Below, one piece after another: positions 16,778 through 25,296 of a stretch of DNA of 64,000 bases; within the stretch, counting starts at the first letter, position 1, and the number at the start of each line of letters is the position of its first letter. Source of the stretch: Bog-756 sp963703145. Lineage in GTDB: Bacteria > Actinomycetota > Acidimicrobiia > Acidimicrobiales > RAAP-2. The translations under genes and the position numbers were made by a program. The DNA is taken from NCBI GenBank assembly GCA_963703145.1, contig OY969793.1:1984001-2048000 (forward strand), written 5' to 3'. Below the pieces are notes generated by a model. It did not search any database. It saw only the letters and a list, made by a program, of their open reading frames with translations, and was not told where the DNA came from.

Positions 16778-17854
16778 ATGGATGGTGGGCAGGCAGAGAA
16801 GAAGGCGTCTGACGCCGGTCGCGAGTTGTCGCGTCTCGGAGCGACCAAGGGCGGGCGGGCCAGGGCCAAGGCACTGAGCCCGGCGGAGCGCAGTGAGATC
16901 GCCCGACGAGCGGTGCGGGCCCGATGGGCACGAACGGCAGGCGCCTCAGGCGTGAAGGCTCAACCTGGAGTTGAGCCTGAGGATCACGACGACGAGCTCG
17001 TGGGCGGCAAGGTCGACGGCCCTCTGGTGCCACGCTCGGAGTTCCGGGGGCGGGTCGACATCGGCCCCAGCGATGTCGCTTGCCACGTCCTGAGCGACGG
17101 GCGCCGGGCAGTCGCCCGCACCGACCTGGTGCAGGTGCTCGGAGGAAGCGGGGCCTCGGACGGCTCGGGCCGCCGCCTGGCCCGCGTCCCTACGGTGCCC
17201 GAGGGACTGTTGACCGACAAGGTCATCCGATTCCGGGTGGCAGGCGACACCGAGCTGGCCGAGGGCTACGACGTGAGTCTCCTCGTCGAGGTGGCCGAGC
17301 TCGTCCTGGCAGCTCGGGCGGCCGGCATGTTGAAGAAGAAGCAGCTGCCGTTGGCCGCCAACGCCGAGGCCGTCGTCCGTCACTGCGCCGCGGTGGGCGT
17401 GGTCCAGTTGGTCGACAACGCCACGGGCTACGACATGGTTCGCACCCGCCAGGCGCTGCAGCTGAGGTTGCAGTCGATGATTGCCGACGAGATCGAGGAG
17501 TGGGTCCACATCGTGCCGGCCGAGTTCTGGGCGCAGCTGGCCCGGCTCGAGGGCGGGCGGGTGGTGCCCGATCGGCCACCGATCCGGTGGGCGTCATACG
17601 TGTTGGCCTTCGTCTACGACGCGGTGGAACCCGACGTAGGACGTGAGCTCCGACGGGACGGTGACGGCCCACGCTTCGCGCCCGACCTGCATGGCTGGCT
17701 CCTCGCCACGGGCCGCAAACGACTGGCGTCCCGGATGCGTCAGACCATCGTGACCATGAACAACTGCAAGGACATGGCGGAGTTCGGATCGACCTTCGCC
17801 AAGGTCCTCCACAAAGGGCCCCTCCAACTCCAGCTGCTCGACGACCGGTGTTGA
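16778..17854 (+). CDS. P63C-domain protein
   Basis: A 358-aa protein. The N-terminus has a basic segment, LGATKGGRARAKALSPAER followed by EIARRAVRARWA (about residues 20-52), of the KGG/small-basic type found fused to several domains. From about 190 to the end it matches the P63C family: KKKQLPLAANAEAVVRHC, then VVQLVDNATGYDMVRTRQAL, then the WVHIVPAEFWAQLARLEG and HGWLLATGRKRLASRM segments. P63C is known mainly from phage and conjugative-element genomes and has no firm biochemical role. The ATG at 16778 has GGCAGGGG just upstream; a TTG 13 codons earlier is possible. No phage genes flank it. Confidence 0.8.
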   Translation: MDGGQAEKKASDAGRELSRLGATKGGRARAKALSPAERSEIARRAVRARWARTAGASGVKAQPGVEPEDHDDELVGGKVDGPLVPRSEFRGRVDIGPSDVACHVLSDGRRAVARTDLVQVLGGSGASDGSGRRLARVPTVPEGLLTDKVIRFRVAGDTELAEGYDVSLLVEVAELVLAARAAGMLKKKQLPLAANAEAVVRHCAAVGVVQLVDNATGYDMVRTRQALQLRLQSMIADEIEEWVHIVPAEFWAQLARLEGGRVVPDRPPIRWASYVLAFVYDAVEPDVGRELRRDGDGPRFAPDLHGWLLATGRKRLASRMRQTIVTMNNCKDMAEFGSTFAKVLHKGPLQLQLLDDRC

Positions 17855-17858
17855 GCTG

Positions 17859-17873
17859 ACCCCGATCAGGGGT
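17859..17873. terminator. short hairpin between convergent P63C and panD genes
   Basis: ACCCC-GATCA-GGGGT forms a 5-bp GC hairpin with a 5-nt loop, lying across the 11-bp gap between the two convergent stop codons and overlapping the panD stop. There is no U-run on either side. A bidirectional terminator is possible but weakly supported. Confidence 0.3.
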
Positions 17874-18216
17874 GGGCGAGCGGTCTGTTCTCCTCGTCGA
17901 CGAAGATCACCTTGGGCTGATGGCTGGCGAGCTCTGCGTCGTCGAGGTCCACATACGTCAAGATGATGACCAGGTCGCCGACCTGGGCCAGCCGGGCGGC
18001 GGCGCCGTTGAGACAGATCTGGCCTTCGGTCCCCTCGATGGCATACGTCTCGAACCGTGCCCCGTTCATCAAATTGAGGACGGTCACCTTCTCATTGGGA
18101 ATGATGTCCGCTTCCTTCAACAAGATGGGGTCGATGGACACCGAGCCCACGTAGTTGAGGTCGGCATCGGTGACCCGGGCACGATGGATCTTGCCGTTCA
18201 ACATCGTTCGTCGCAT
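17866..18216 (-). CDS. panD: aspartate 1-decarboxylase proenzyme
   Basis: A 116-aa protein starting MRRTMLNGKIHRARV and aligning end to end with PanD. The self-cleavage site is Gly24-Ser25 in NYVGSVSID; Ser25 becomes the pyruvoyl cofactor. Arg54 and Tyr58 (NGARFETYA) of the active site are present. It decarboxylates L-aspartate to beta-alanine for pantothenate and CoA. The start at 18216 matches the E. coli-type MIRTML start, and a Met five residues in is the alternative. The neighbours are not panB/panC, so it stands alone. It is divergent from the amidase-like gene, 227 bp apart. Confidence 0.95.
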   Translation of the reverse strand: MRRTMLNGKIHRARVTDADLNYVGSVSIDPILLKEADIIPNEKVTVLNLMNGARFETYAIEGTEGQICLNGAAARLAQVGDLVIILTYVDLDDAELASHQPKVIFVDEENRPLAHP

Positions 18217-18443
18217 GGGAAGCCATGCTACCGGCCGTTGGTGCGCCCTCCGATCGTGGACACCCGACCATCGGGCGATCGCTGTCGGCTGTGTCGGGAG
18301 ACTCACCTCCCCGGTCGGCGAGCTCGCATGAACCGGTGAAGCCACATCCGAGACGGCAGTCGGTACCATCGAGACGGCCGCCAGCCCGGCAGCCGGAGAT
18401 GCCCCACCGAGCGGTGGCGCGCGCCAAAGGACCAAGGAGGACA

Positions 18444-19376
18444 GTGCCGCCGAACCGGAGCACGATTCGGCGACGTCGGGCCCTTGCGCTTCTGGTCGTC
18501 GCCGCCGGCGTCGTGGCGGCGTTGCTCGTGATCTCCGCCGCGAGCCATTCGACCTCCTCGTCCCAAGGCCAGGCACTCGATCCGTCCGAGTTCGCGCCAG
18601 GTGCCTGCGTCGCCTTCTCCCCCACCGCAGGCGATCGCCATGAGACGGTCTTCCTCGACGCCGGGCACGGCGGACTGGACCCCGGCGGCCTCGGCACCAC
18701 CCGATCGGGTGGAGACATCGACGAAGCCGAGGAGACCCTCCCGGTCGAGCTCGAGGCGGCCACGATCCTCCGGTCGGACGGGTTCCGAGTAGTCGTCTCG
18801 CGGACCGGCAACTCGACCGTGGTCCGGTTGACCTCGGCCGACGTCACCCAGGGGACCCTCACCCTCCAGGGGGCACACGAGGACGTGGTCGCCCGTGATC
18901 AATGCGCCGACGACGCCGGGGCCCAGGCGCTCGTAGGCATCTACTACGACGCCGGGAGCTCACCCGAGAACGCCGGGAGCATCACCGCCTACGACGCCGA
19001 CCGGACCTTCTCAGTGGCCAGCCATCGCCTGGCCACTCTGGTCCAGCACGACGTGCTCACCCGGATGAACGCCAAGGGATGGGCCATCCCCGACATCGGC
19101 GTCCAGACCGACGACCAGCTCGGCTCGCTGGACGGCGACCCGGCCACCGGCGGGCTCGCCGCGGCCGCGGCCGCCTATCACCACCTCTTGCTGCTCGGCC
19201 CGGCCGATCCCGGCTACTTCGCCTCCCCGAGCACCATGCCCGGTGCGGTGATCGAGCCGTTGTTCATCACTGACCCCTACGAGGGCTCCATCGCCGCGTC
19301 GAACGAGGGACGGACCGCCATTGCCACCGGCATCGCCACCGCCATCGAGCAGTTCCTCAACCACTCATCGAGCTGA
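18444..19376 (+). CDS. N-acetylmuramoyl-L-alanine amidase-like protein, one zinc ligand missing
   Basis: A 310-aa protein. A basic N-terminus and hydrophobic segment (ALALLVVAAGVVAALLVIS, about 13-31) give a signal anchor. The rest is an Amidase_3 domain: VFLDAGHGGLDPGG carries the first zinc His (H75), EETLPVE the zinc Glu (97/98), and AVIEPLFITDP the catalytic Glu (E271). The second His, normally in a SIHA-type strand, is replaced: the strand reads ALVGIYYDAG, putting Tyr167 at that place. The protein may therefore bind cell wall without cutting it, or coordinate metal differently. The GTG start follows AAGGAGG by 3 nt. An in-frame ATG 14 codons upstream is an alternative. Confidence 0.8.
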   Translation: MPPNRSTIRRRRALALLVVAAGVVAALLVISAASHSTSSSQGQALDPSEFAPGACVAFSPTAGDRHETVFLDAGHGGLDPGGLGTTRSGGDIDEAEETLPVELEAATILRSDGFRVVVSRTGNSTVVRLTSADVTQGTLTLQGAHEDVVARDQCADDAGAQALVGIYYDAGSSPENAGSITAYDADRTFSVASHRLATLVQHDVLTRMNAKGWAIPDIGVQTDDQLGSLDGDPATGGLAAAAAAYHHLLLLGPADPGYFASPSTMPGAVIEPLFITDPYEGSIAASNEGRTAIATGIATAIEQFLNHSSS

Positions 19377-19535
19377 ACGGCTGCCTGACCTCCCGTCGCG
19401 GACGCTGCCGACACCGGGCCGGTCGACCGTCCCACGGGTCATTCCCGGCATGGACTCATGGGCTTCCCGCCCCTCGGACCCGGCCACAATTCGGCATTGC
19501 GGGACCCGCCAGTGGGGTACTACTCTGCCCGAACA

Positions 19536-19562
19536 GTCACTGCCGGGCCCACTGGCAGTGAC
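19536..19562. repeat. 9-bp inverted repeat upstream of the zinc-ribbon gene
   Basis: GTCACTGCC at 19536-19544 is perfectly complemented by GGCAGTGAC at 19554-19562, with a 9-nt spacer. It sits 30 bp before the GTG at 19593 and just after a possible promoter (TTGCGG, 18-bp spacer, TACTCT). It could be an operator or an RNA stem in the leader. No U-run follows, so a terminator is unlikely. Confidence 0.45.
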
Positions 19563-19592
19563 CCTCCTCCTCTCCCTGGTGAGGTCGGCAAG

Positions 19593-19784
19593 GTGTCAGT
19601 GTCAAGCGACCGGACAGACCCCAAGTGCCCCAAGTGCGGGTCCGTCGACGCTCCCCGGCTGATCGTCCGTGGCGAAGGGCCCTACGATCCGTCCCCGGCC
19701 CGCACTGGCGTGATGCTCCGCTGCCGAGGCTGCCAGCACGAGTGGTCTGAGGTTGCAGTCGTCGGCGGCCGTCGCGCCTCCTGA
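19593..19784 (+). CDS. small zinc-ribbon protein
   Basis: A 63-aa protein with two CxxC knuckles, CPKCG (Cys12, Cys15) and CRGCQHEW (Cys44, Cys47), 28 residues apart, forming a zinc ribbon like those of DNA- or RNA-associated micro-proteins. The GTG at 19593 has GAGG 8 nt upstream. The frame is open further upstream but that extension is Pro/Gly-rich and unlike the domain. No function is assigned. It is alone between the amidase-like gene and the MFS gene. Confidence 0.7.
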   Translation: MSVSSDRTDPKCPKCGSVDAPRLIVRGEGPYDPSPARTGVMLRCRGCQHEWSEVAVVGGRRAS

Positions 19785-19988
19785 CCCGGCACCGAGGCGC
19801 TCCCACTCCATTCTGCTTCTCCGGCTTCACCCGACTGCAGGGTGCAACACCCCGGGTACCTCCAGAGGAAGACTGCCCTCCATGCATGACGATCAGCCCC
19901 TCGGCAACGACCGGCTGCGGCATGCAGGCCACTTCTGGCTGGTCCATCCGAGTGGCGACGGACGAGATGGCCACGACGCATCGCCACG

Positions 19989-21290
19989 ATGACCGCAGAG
20001 AACGGCGAGAGCGATCTGACAGACGGTGCGCGACCACTCCGCTTCCTGAGCTGGACGGACCCAGCGGTGCTGGCGGTGGCCGGGGTTGCCGCCGCCGCCG
20101 GATTCGGCCAGTTCGGCCTGACAGCCACGCTGGGCGACGTGTCCCGTCACTTCGGCCACGTGGCGCACGGAGCCACCGTCGCCGATCGGGCGGGGATCTC
20201 GGGGACGACCCTCGGCCTCGGATTGGCCGTGGTGCGACTGGCCTCCCTCGGCGGGCTCCCACTGGCCGGGTTGGCCGACCGGGTCGGTCGCCGCACGGTG
20301 ATGCTGGCCGGCTGTGCCATCGGACTGGGGCTCACCGCGCTGTCGGCCGTGAGCCCCGGCTACTGGTGGTTCGTCGTCGTCTTCGCCCTGGGACGGCCGT
20401 TCCTGTCCGCCACCACCGCCATCTCCCAGGTCCAGGCGGCCGAGCAGACCGGCTCAGCCCAACGGGCGTCCGCCATCGCGCTGGTCACGGCGGGCTACGG
20501 CGTCGGCGCCGGCATCACCGCCGTCGTCTACGGGTTGGCGGGCAAGGCCATCGGGTACCGCGGCATCTTGTTGCTGGCCATCGTCCCCCTACTGGCGCTG
20601 CCGCGGCTCGGACGACGAGTGACCGAAACCGACCGATTCATCCGAAGCGCTGCCTCCCACCCAACCAGCCTCCCGGTGCTGGGTGCCGTGGCCCGCCCCT
20701 TCCGTCGCCGGCTAGCGCTGGTGACCACCGTGGCCTTCTCACTGGCGGTGATCACGGGGCCTGCCACCAGCTTCGTGTTCGTCTACGCCCAGAATGTCGA
20801 GCGCATGCCCGGCGCGGCCCTCTCCGCCATGGTGGTGGCGGCGGGCATCCTTGGGTTGGGTGGCCTCTTGGCCGGTCGCGCTCTGGCCGATCGGGTCGGT
20901 CGTCGCCCCACGGCGGCCGGAGCCATCGTCTGCATCGGGGCGGGAGCCATCCTCTGCTACAGCGGGGGCCGCGTGGCCTTGGTCGTGGGCTACCTCGCCG
21001 GCATCACCGCAGGCGGAGCGTTCGCCCCGGCGGCGGGGGCGCTGTCCAACGAGTTGTTCCCCACCTCGGTCCGGTCGTCCGTGGCGGGCTGGAACGTGGC
21101 CGGGTCGGTGGTCGGCGCCGTGGTCGGCCTGGTGGCGTTCGGTGCGGTCGCTGACGTCGGTAACCAGTTCGCCACGGCCGCGGTGGCTGTCGTCCTGCCG
21201 GCTGTCGCCCTCAGCGGGCTCCTGTTCTTCCTGCCCGAGACCAGGGGACACGAGCCGGAGTGGTTCTGGCCGCCCGAGACCAGCCAGTGA
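19989..21290 (+). CDS. MFS transporter
   Basis: A 433-aa protein with twelve hydrophobic segments. The MFS loop signature occurs twice: GLADRVGRRTVM after TM2 and GRALADRVGRRPTA in the second half. The C-terminal PETRGHEPEW (PETRG is the sugar-porter/SP-type ending) points to the metabolite- or sugar-transporter branch rather than drug efflux. The substrate is unknown. No good ribosome site precedes the ATG. It is convergent with the LLM oxidoreductase gene. Confidence 0.87.
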   Translation: MTAENGESDLTDGARPLRFLSWTDPAVLAVAGVAAAAGFGQFGLTATLGDVSRHFGHVAHGATVADRAGISGTTLGLGLAVVRLASLGGLPLAGLADRVGRRTVMLAGCAIGLGLTALSAVSPGYWWFVVVFALGRPFLSATTAISQVQAAEQTGSAQRASAIALVTAGYGVGAGITAVVYGLAGKAIGYRGILLLAIVPLLALPRLGRRVTETDRFIRSAASHPTSLPVLGAVARPFRRRLALVTTVAFSLAVITGPATSFVFVYAQNVERMPGAALSAMVVAAGILGLGGLLAGRALADRVGRRPTAAGAIVCIGAGAILCYSGGRVALVVGYLAGITAGGAFAPAAGALSNELFPTSVRSSVAGWNVAGSVVGAVVGLVAFGAVADVGNQFATAAVAVVLPAVALSGLLFFLPETRGHEPEWFWPPETSQ

Positions 21291-21333
21291 GGGTCGGATC
21301 CGATCACCGGTGGCACCCCCCACGAGGTCCGGC

Positions 21334-22221
21334 TCAGGTCAGTTGGGCCACGCCGTCGGTGGCAATTGCCTCGAACACGCCGATCTCATTGGCGAACACC
21401 GAATCGGCCACAGGCCAGTGGACGATCAGTTCCGTGAACCCCAGGGCCCCGTAGCGCCCGGCCCAGTCCACGAAGGCGTCCAGGGATGCCAGCGGCCGTT
21501 CGGTCGTCAGCCCGTCCAACAGCACCTTGTCGATCGAGTCGAAGGGCCGACCCCGATCGAGGCAGGCCCGCTCGAGCCCGGCCAGCTGGCCCTTCACCAC
21601 CCGAGCGGCTCGATCGGGTGGCAGCCTGGCCGGGCGCCCGGGGTCGCCATAGGTGACCCACCCCGCACCGAACTGGGCGGCGAGGGCGAACCCACGAGGC
21701 CCGGTGGCCGCCACCAGGAACGGTGACCGGGGCTGTTGGATACAGCCCGGGATCATGCGGGCCTCGACCGCGGCGTAGTGTCTGCCCGCCCAGGTGGTCG
21801 CCGGTTGGGTGAGTAGGCGGTCCAGGAGCACGATCAGTTCCTCGAAACGATCGGCCCGCTCCTTCGACGACCACGGCGACTGACCGAGCACTGTGGCGTC
21901 AAACCCGGTCCCGCCCGCACCGATCCCTACCGTGAGGCGACCCTCGGAGATGTCCTCGAGCGACAACAGGTCCTTGGCCAGGGGTACGGGATGTCGGAAA
22001 TTCGGCGAGGTCACCAGGGTCCCGATCCGGAGCCGCTCCGTGGCGGTGGCGGCCGCCGCCAACGTCGGGATGGCACCGAACCATCGGTGGTCCCGGAACG
22101 ACTGCCACGAGAGATGGTCGTAGGTGTACGCGGCATGGAACCCCAGTTCCTCGGCCCGCCGCCAGATCCGCTCGGCCTCCCGCCACGGGTAGATGGGAAG
22201 GATCACCGTGCTGAGGCGCAT
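21334..22221 (-). CDS. LLM-class flavin/F420-dependent oxidoreductase
   Basis: A 295-aa luciferase-like monooxygenase-fold protein: a TIM barrel with RRAEELGFHAAYTYDHL near 20-40, then IPTLAAAATATERLRIGTLV, then LSLEDISEGRLTVGIGAGG. In actinomycetes such proteins mostly use F420 rather than FMN, but the cofactor cannot be fixed from these motifs. The reaction is unknown. It stands alone; a 312-bp upstream spacer separates it from the carbohydrate kinase on the same strand. Confidence 0.85.
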   Translation of the reverse strand: MRLSTVILPIYPWREAERIWRRAEELGFHAAYTYDHLSWQSFRDHRWFGAIPTLAAAATATERLRIGTLVTSPNFRHPVPLAKDLLSLEDISEGRLTVGIGAGGTGFDATVLGQSPWSSKERADRFEELIVLLDRLLTQPATTWAGRHYAAVEARMIPGCIQQPRSPFLVAATGPRGFALAAQFGAGWVTYGDPGRPARLPPDRAARVVKGQLAGLERACLDRGRPFDSIDKVLLDGLTTERPLASLDAFVDWAGRYGALGFTELIVHWPVADSVFANEIGVFEAIATDGVAQLT

Positions 22222-22533
22222 GGGGACGAAGCTACCGTGCCCACCGCTGGGTGCCCTGCGGCCGGACGGGGCGGCCCGGCCCGAGATGTCGTCGGTTCGG
22301 CCGCTCGGTGGCGACGTTGAAGCACCGGGTCCGGAGCATGATTGCCCTCACGGCTCAACGGACCTGGCCATTATCTAACGGACGGGTCGGGTCAGTCCTT
22401 CAGAGGCAATTGGACTATGTGACAACCGTTGTTGCATCGCGACTGACAACACAGGTTGATGGACGGCCACGGAGCGTTGCTCCTGGCCCGTCCGGCCCCT
22501 GCCGGCGACCACGACTGCGCCGGGCTCAAGCCC
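22222..22533. promoter_or_regulatory. 312-bp spacer upstream of the LLM gene, with an odd-centred palindrome
   Basis: No gene is supported here. The middle part is AT-richer and carries ACAAC-C-GTTGT at 22422-22432 inside TGACAACCGTTGTTGCA, which resembles LacI-type operators. No LacI-family regulator is encoded nearby. It probably contains the promoter of the minus-strand LLM gene. Confidence 0.35.
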
Positions 22534-24072
22534 TCACTTCGTCTTCCGTCGGTGTCGACGCATCGAGCGGTAGAGAGCGGGGAGCTCGGCCGACTGGGAC
22601 CCGTAGCGATCGACCGTGTCCGGGTCGGGCGTGAACCGTCGGCACGGCGGAGCCAGCTGGTCCACGTGGTCGAGGCGGTGCTCGCCCAGGGCTACCCCGG
22701 CCATGAGCGCCATGCCCCGAAGCTGGGCGAACATCGGGTCAGGAACCTGGTCGACGGGGCGGTCGAGCACATCGGCGTAGATCTGACACCAGAGCTCACT
22801 CTGGGCCCCGCCTCCGACCATGCGGATAGGAGCCAATTGGCGCTTGGTGAATCGCTCGACCTCGGTCAGGAGCCATTTCGAGTTGTAGGCCACGCCTTCC
22901 AGCACGCTGCGCACCAGGTCCGCCGCCCCCGTGGTGACCGACAGCTCGGTGAAGCCACCCCGGGCTCCGTGGTCGTCCACCGGGGACCGTTCTCCAGCCA
23001 GCCATGGCATGAACGTCGTACCGCCGGACCCGGGCTCGGCAGTGGCGGCCAGGGCGCACAGGTCGTCGTAGGACGCCAGCGCCCCTCCCACGGCGAGGAT
23101 GGTACGGAGCCAGTCGAGGGACTTGGCCCCGGTGTCCTGGTTGTTGGCCACCAGATACCCGGCGTTGGACAGACCCGGCACGGTGGCGATGGAGTGGAGG
23201 ACGTCGGTCTTCTTGGCTGCGACCGGGCAGCTGATCCACGATGTGGTCGACAGAGCGAGGTGGGCCGCGTAGGGACGGGTCGCTCCGGCACCCAGCGCGG
23301 CGGACTGCAGGTCGGGCAGGCCGGTCAACACGGCGACGTCGGCGCCGAGACCCAGCCGGGTCGCCACACGGGGCTGGACGGTCCCGATGATCGAGCCGAT
23401 GGGCGCAAGCGGTGCCAACTTCTCGTCGGTGAGGCCCACCAGCCCGAGCAGCGAACTGTCGTACGCCAACGTCCCGAGCTGGCGGACGTCGGTCAACCAG
23501 GCCCCCTGCATGGAGGCATGGCTCGCCGATGCCTGGCCCGTGAAGCACATGGTGAGGTAGTCCACCGGCTCGAGACACCAGCGTGTGCGCTCGAACTGCT
23601 GGGGTGCGGCCTGCTGCAGATAGAGAAGATGGCCGATGGGGTCGGCCCCCGCCAGCGATGGCGCGCCACCGGTGTGTCGGACCCAGCGGGCAACCGCCGT
23701 CGGCCGGTAGCCCTGGGCCCAACCGCCGATACGGGCCCTGACGTAGGGCCCACCGCGCTGATCCTGCCAGGTCAGACAGGGACCGGTCGGCAGGCCGGCC
23801 TCGTCGACCGGGACGGTGGAGGCCCACTGGCCGGTCACCGCCACAGCCACGACGTCCCGCCCGAGGTCGTTGCCGGCCAGCAGGGAGTCCACTGAGCTGC
23901 AGATGAGCTCCCACCACAGGGCCGCATCCTGGGTGGCTCCGCCGTCGGAGGTGAACACGGTTGTGGTGGCCCGGTGGGTGCGGCACACGATCTCGCCGTC
24001 CAGGCTGACGAGGCCGACCTTCGGGCCCCCGGTCCCGAGGTCGATGGACAGACACAACGGTCTACCGGCCAC
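22534..24072 (-). CDS. FGGY-family carbohydrate kinase (xylulokinase-like)
   Basis: A 512-aa kinase of the ribulokinase/xylulokinase/glycerokinase family. It has the N-terminal phosphate motif LSIDLGTGGPKVGLV, a substrate-domain TGQWASTVPVDEAG and LTWQDQRG, and the C-terminal FGGY signature GGGAQSELWCQIYADVLDR. It phosphorylates a sugar or polyol with ATP. Xylulokinase-type features dominate, but no isomerase or sugar transporter is adjacent, so the substrate is open. The 58-bp gap to the small basic protein gene upstream on the same strand allows cotranscription. Confidence 0.85.
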   Translation of the reverse strand: MAGRPLCLSIDLGTGGPKVGLVSLDGEIVCRTHRATTTVFTSDGGATQDAALWWELICSSVDSLLAGNDLGRDVVAVAVTGQWASTVPVDEAGLPTGPCLTWQDQRGGPYVRARIGGWAQGYRPTAVARWVRHTGGAPSLAGADPIGHLLYLQQAAPQQFERTRWCLEPVDYLTMCFTGQASASHASMQGAWLTDVRQLGTLAYDSSLLGLVGLTDEKLAPLAPIGSIIGTVQPRVATRLGLGADVAVLTGLPDLQSAALGAGATRPYAAHLALSTTSWISCPVAAKKTDVLHSIATVPGLSNAGYLVANNQDTGAKSLDWLRTILAVGGALASYDDLCALAATAEPGSGGTTFMPWLAGERSPVDDHGARGGFTELSVTTGAADLVRSVLEGVAYNSKWLLTEVERFTKRQLAPIRMVGGGAQSELWCQIYADVLDRPVDQVPDPMFAQLRGMALMAGVALGEHRLDHVDQLAPPCRRFTPDPDTVDRYGSQSAELPALYRSMRRHRRKTK

Positions 24073-24131
24073 GTCAGAGGCGCAGTCGGTCGCGGCTGTT
24101 GGTGCGGATGGTCACACGCCCTCGAGGACGG

Positions 24132-24305
24132 TCAGAGACCCAGACTCCGGGTCAGTTGGCGCGCGATCCCGTTCGAGCGGGCGTAGATCTTGCGCCGCGC
24201 CACTCGCTTGGCATAGGCGGAGGGTCCCTTCTCGGCCGCCTGGACGTTGCCAAGGTCTCGGGCCACTCGATAGAGCTGGCTCCGGAGTGACGTGTGCCTG
24301 GTCAT
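24132..24305 (-). CDS. small basic protein, uncharacterised
   Basis: A 57-aa, strongly basic protein (about 14 Arg/Lys) starting MTRHTSLRSQLYRVARDLGN, with the ATG at 24305 preceded by AGGAG 7 nt away. The central block QAAEKGPSAYAKRVARRKIY looks amphipathic-helical. Similar short basic proteins with the AAEKGPxAYxKRxxRRKxY pattern occur in actinomycetes without known function; I recall the pattern but cannot verify a family name. RNA or DNA binding is a guess from charge. Confidence 0.6.
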   Translation of the reverse strand: MTRHTSLRSQLYRVARDLGNVQAAEKGPSAYAKRVARRKIYARSNGIARQLTRSLGL

Positions 24306-24468
24306 TGCGATTCTCCTATCCGCCGATCGGATGCATTCGTCCATTGCCGGACGCCTCGTCCGAGGGGCGATACTGATGGGCGCACCATTCGAGTCTTCAC
24401 CATCAGCGGGTCATCCATCGAACGCGAGACCCTGATCCGGCCCTCGCCAGCCGAGCGAGGTCTGATGA

Positions 24469-25155
24469 TCACATCCCGGGGAATGGCTCCTCGAGTGAGC
24501 CGAGCACATGGTCGGCGCCCGCAGCACTGAGCTCATCCACCGAGAAGTGGCCACTCGCCACACCAATCGACACTGCTCCTGCCGACCGGGCGGCGTCGAT
24601 GTCCCGCGGGGTGTCACCAATGACGCAGACCTGGGAGGAGGTGAGACCGGAGTGGAGGCGTTGGGCCTTGCCGATGGCCAGCTGGGTCAGCTCGGCCCGG
24701 TCGGGCGAGTCCGATCCATAGGCGCCGAAGATGAAGAACCGGTTGAGCTTGGCCGGAGTGAGCTTGGTCCGTGCCGCCCCCTCCATGGCGCCCGAGACCA
24801 GCCCGAGCAGCACACCGGCCCGAACCAATGTCGTCAGTGTCTCCTCGGCCCCGGGAAGCACTCGGTAGCCGGCGGCAACCTCGATGTCATCGGAGAGGTG
24901 CAAGAGGTAGCGGCCGTACAGCCGGTCGAGCTCGTCATCGCTCGGATCGCGGCCGATGACCGCGACGAAGGTCTCCCTGGCCACCTCGGGATCGGTCTCC
25001 CCCGCCGACGTGTGCCGGCCGATGTCGGCGGAAAGGTTGTAGAGGTCCACGAATGCTGCGCTCCAACTCCGGGCACCAGAGCCGCCCGTGTGAACGAGGG
25101 TCTCGTCCACGTCGAACAGCGCTACTACCGGCCTCATCACCCGGTCCATTGACAC
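24469..25155 (-). CDS. HAD-superfamily hydrolase (phosphoglycolate-phosphatase type)
   Basis: A 228-aa HAD phosphatase. Motif I FDVDETLVH holds Asp15 and Asp17, motif II is near LLGLVSGAM, a Lys lies near KLTPAKL, and motif IV is VIGDTPRDIDAA. An all-helical cap lies between. The substrate is unknown; phosphoglycolate or a sugar phosphate are usual. Two further Mets (residues 3 and 7) are possible starts, and MRPVVALFD would be the more typical N-terminus. Confidence 0.85.
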   Translation of the reverse strand: MSMDRVMRPVVALFDVDETLVHTGGSGARSWSAAFVDLYNLSADIGRHTSAGETDPEVARETFVAVIGRDPSDDELDRLYGRYLLHLSDDIEVAAGYRVLPGAEETLTTLVRAGVLLGLVSGAMEGAARTKLTPAKLNRFFIFGAYGSDSPDRAELTQLAIGKAQRLHSGLTSSQVCVIGDTPRDIDAARSAGAVSIGVASGHFSVDELSAAGADHVLGSLEEPFPGM

Positions 25156-25296
25156 CCTCCACGCCGCCCTCGGCCCGAGGTTCCACGCCGCACCAACCAG
25201 CCTAGGGCGTCACCAGACGTCAGCGTCGCTGCCCCTCGTGCTGCCGCCCCCCCGCCCCTCGTGTCGATCTCCCGCCCGGCGATGTCGGCCGACGTG

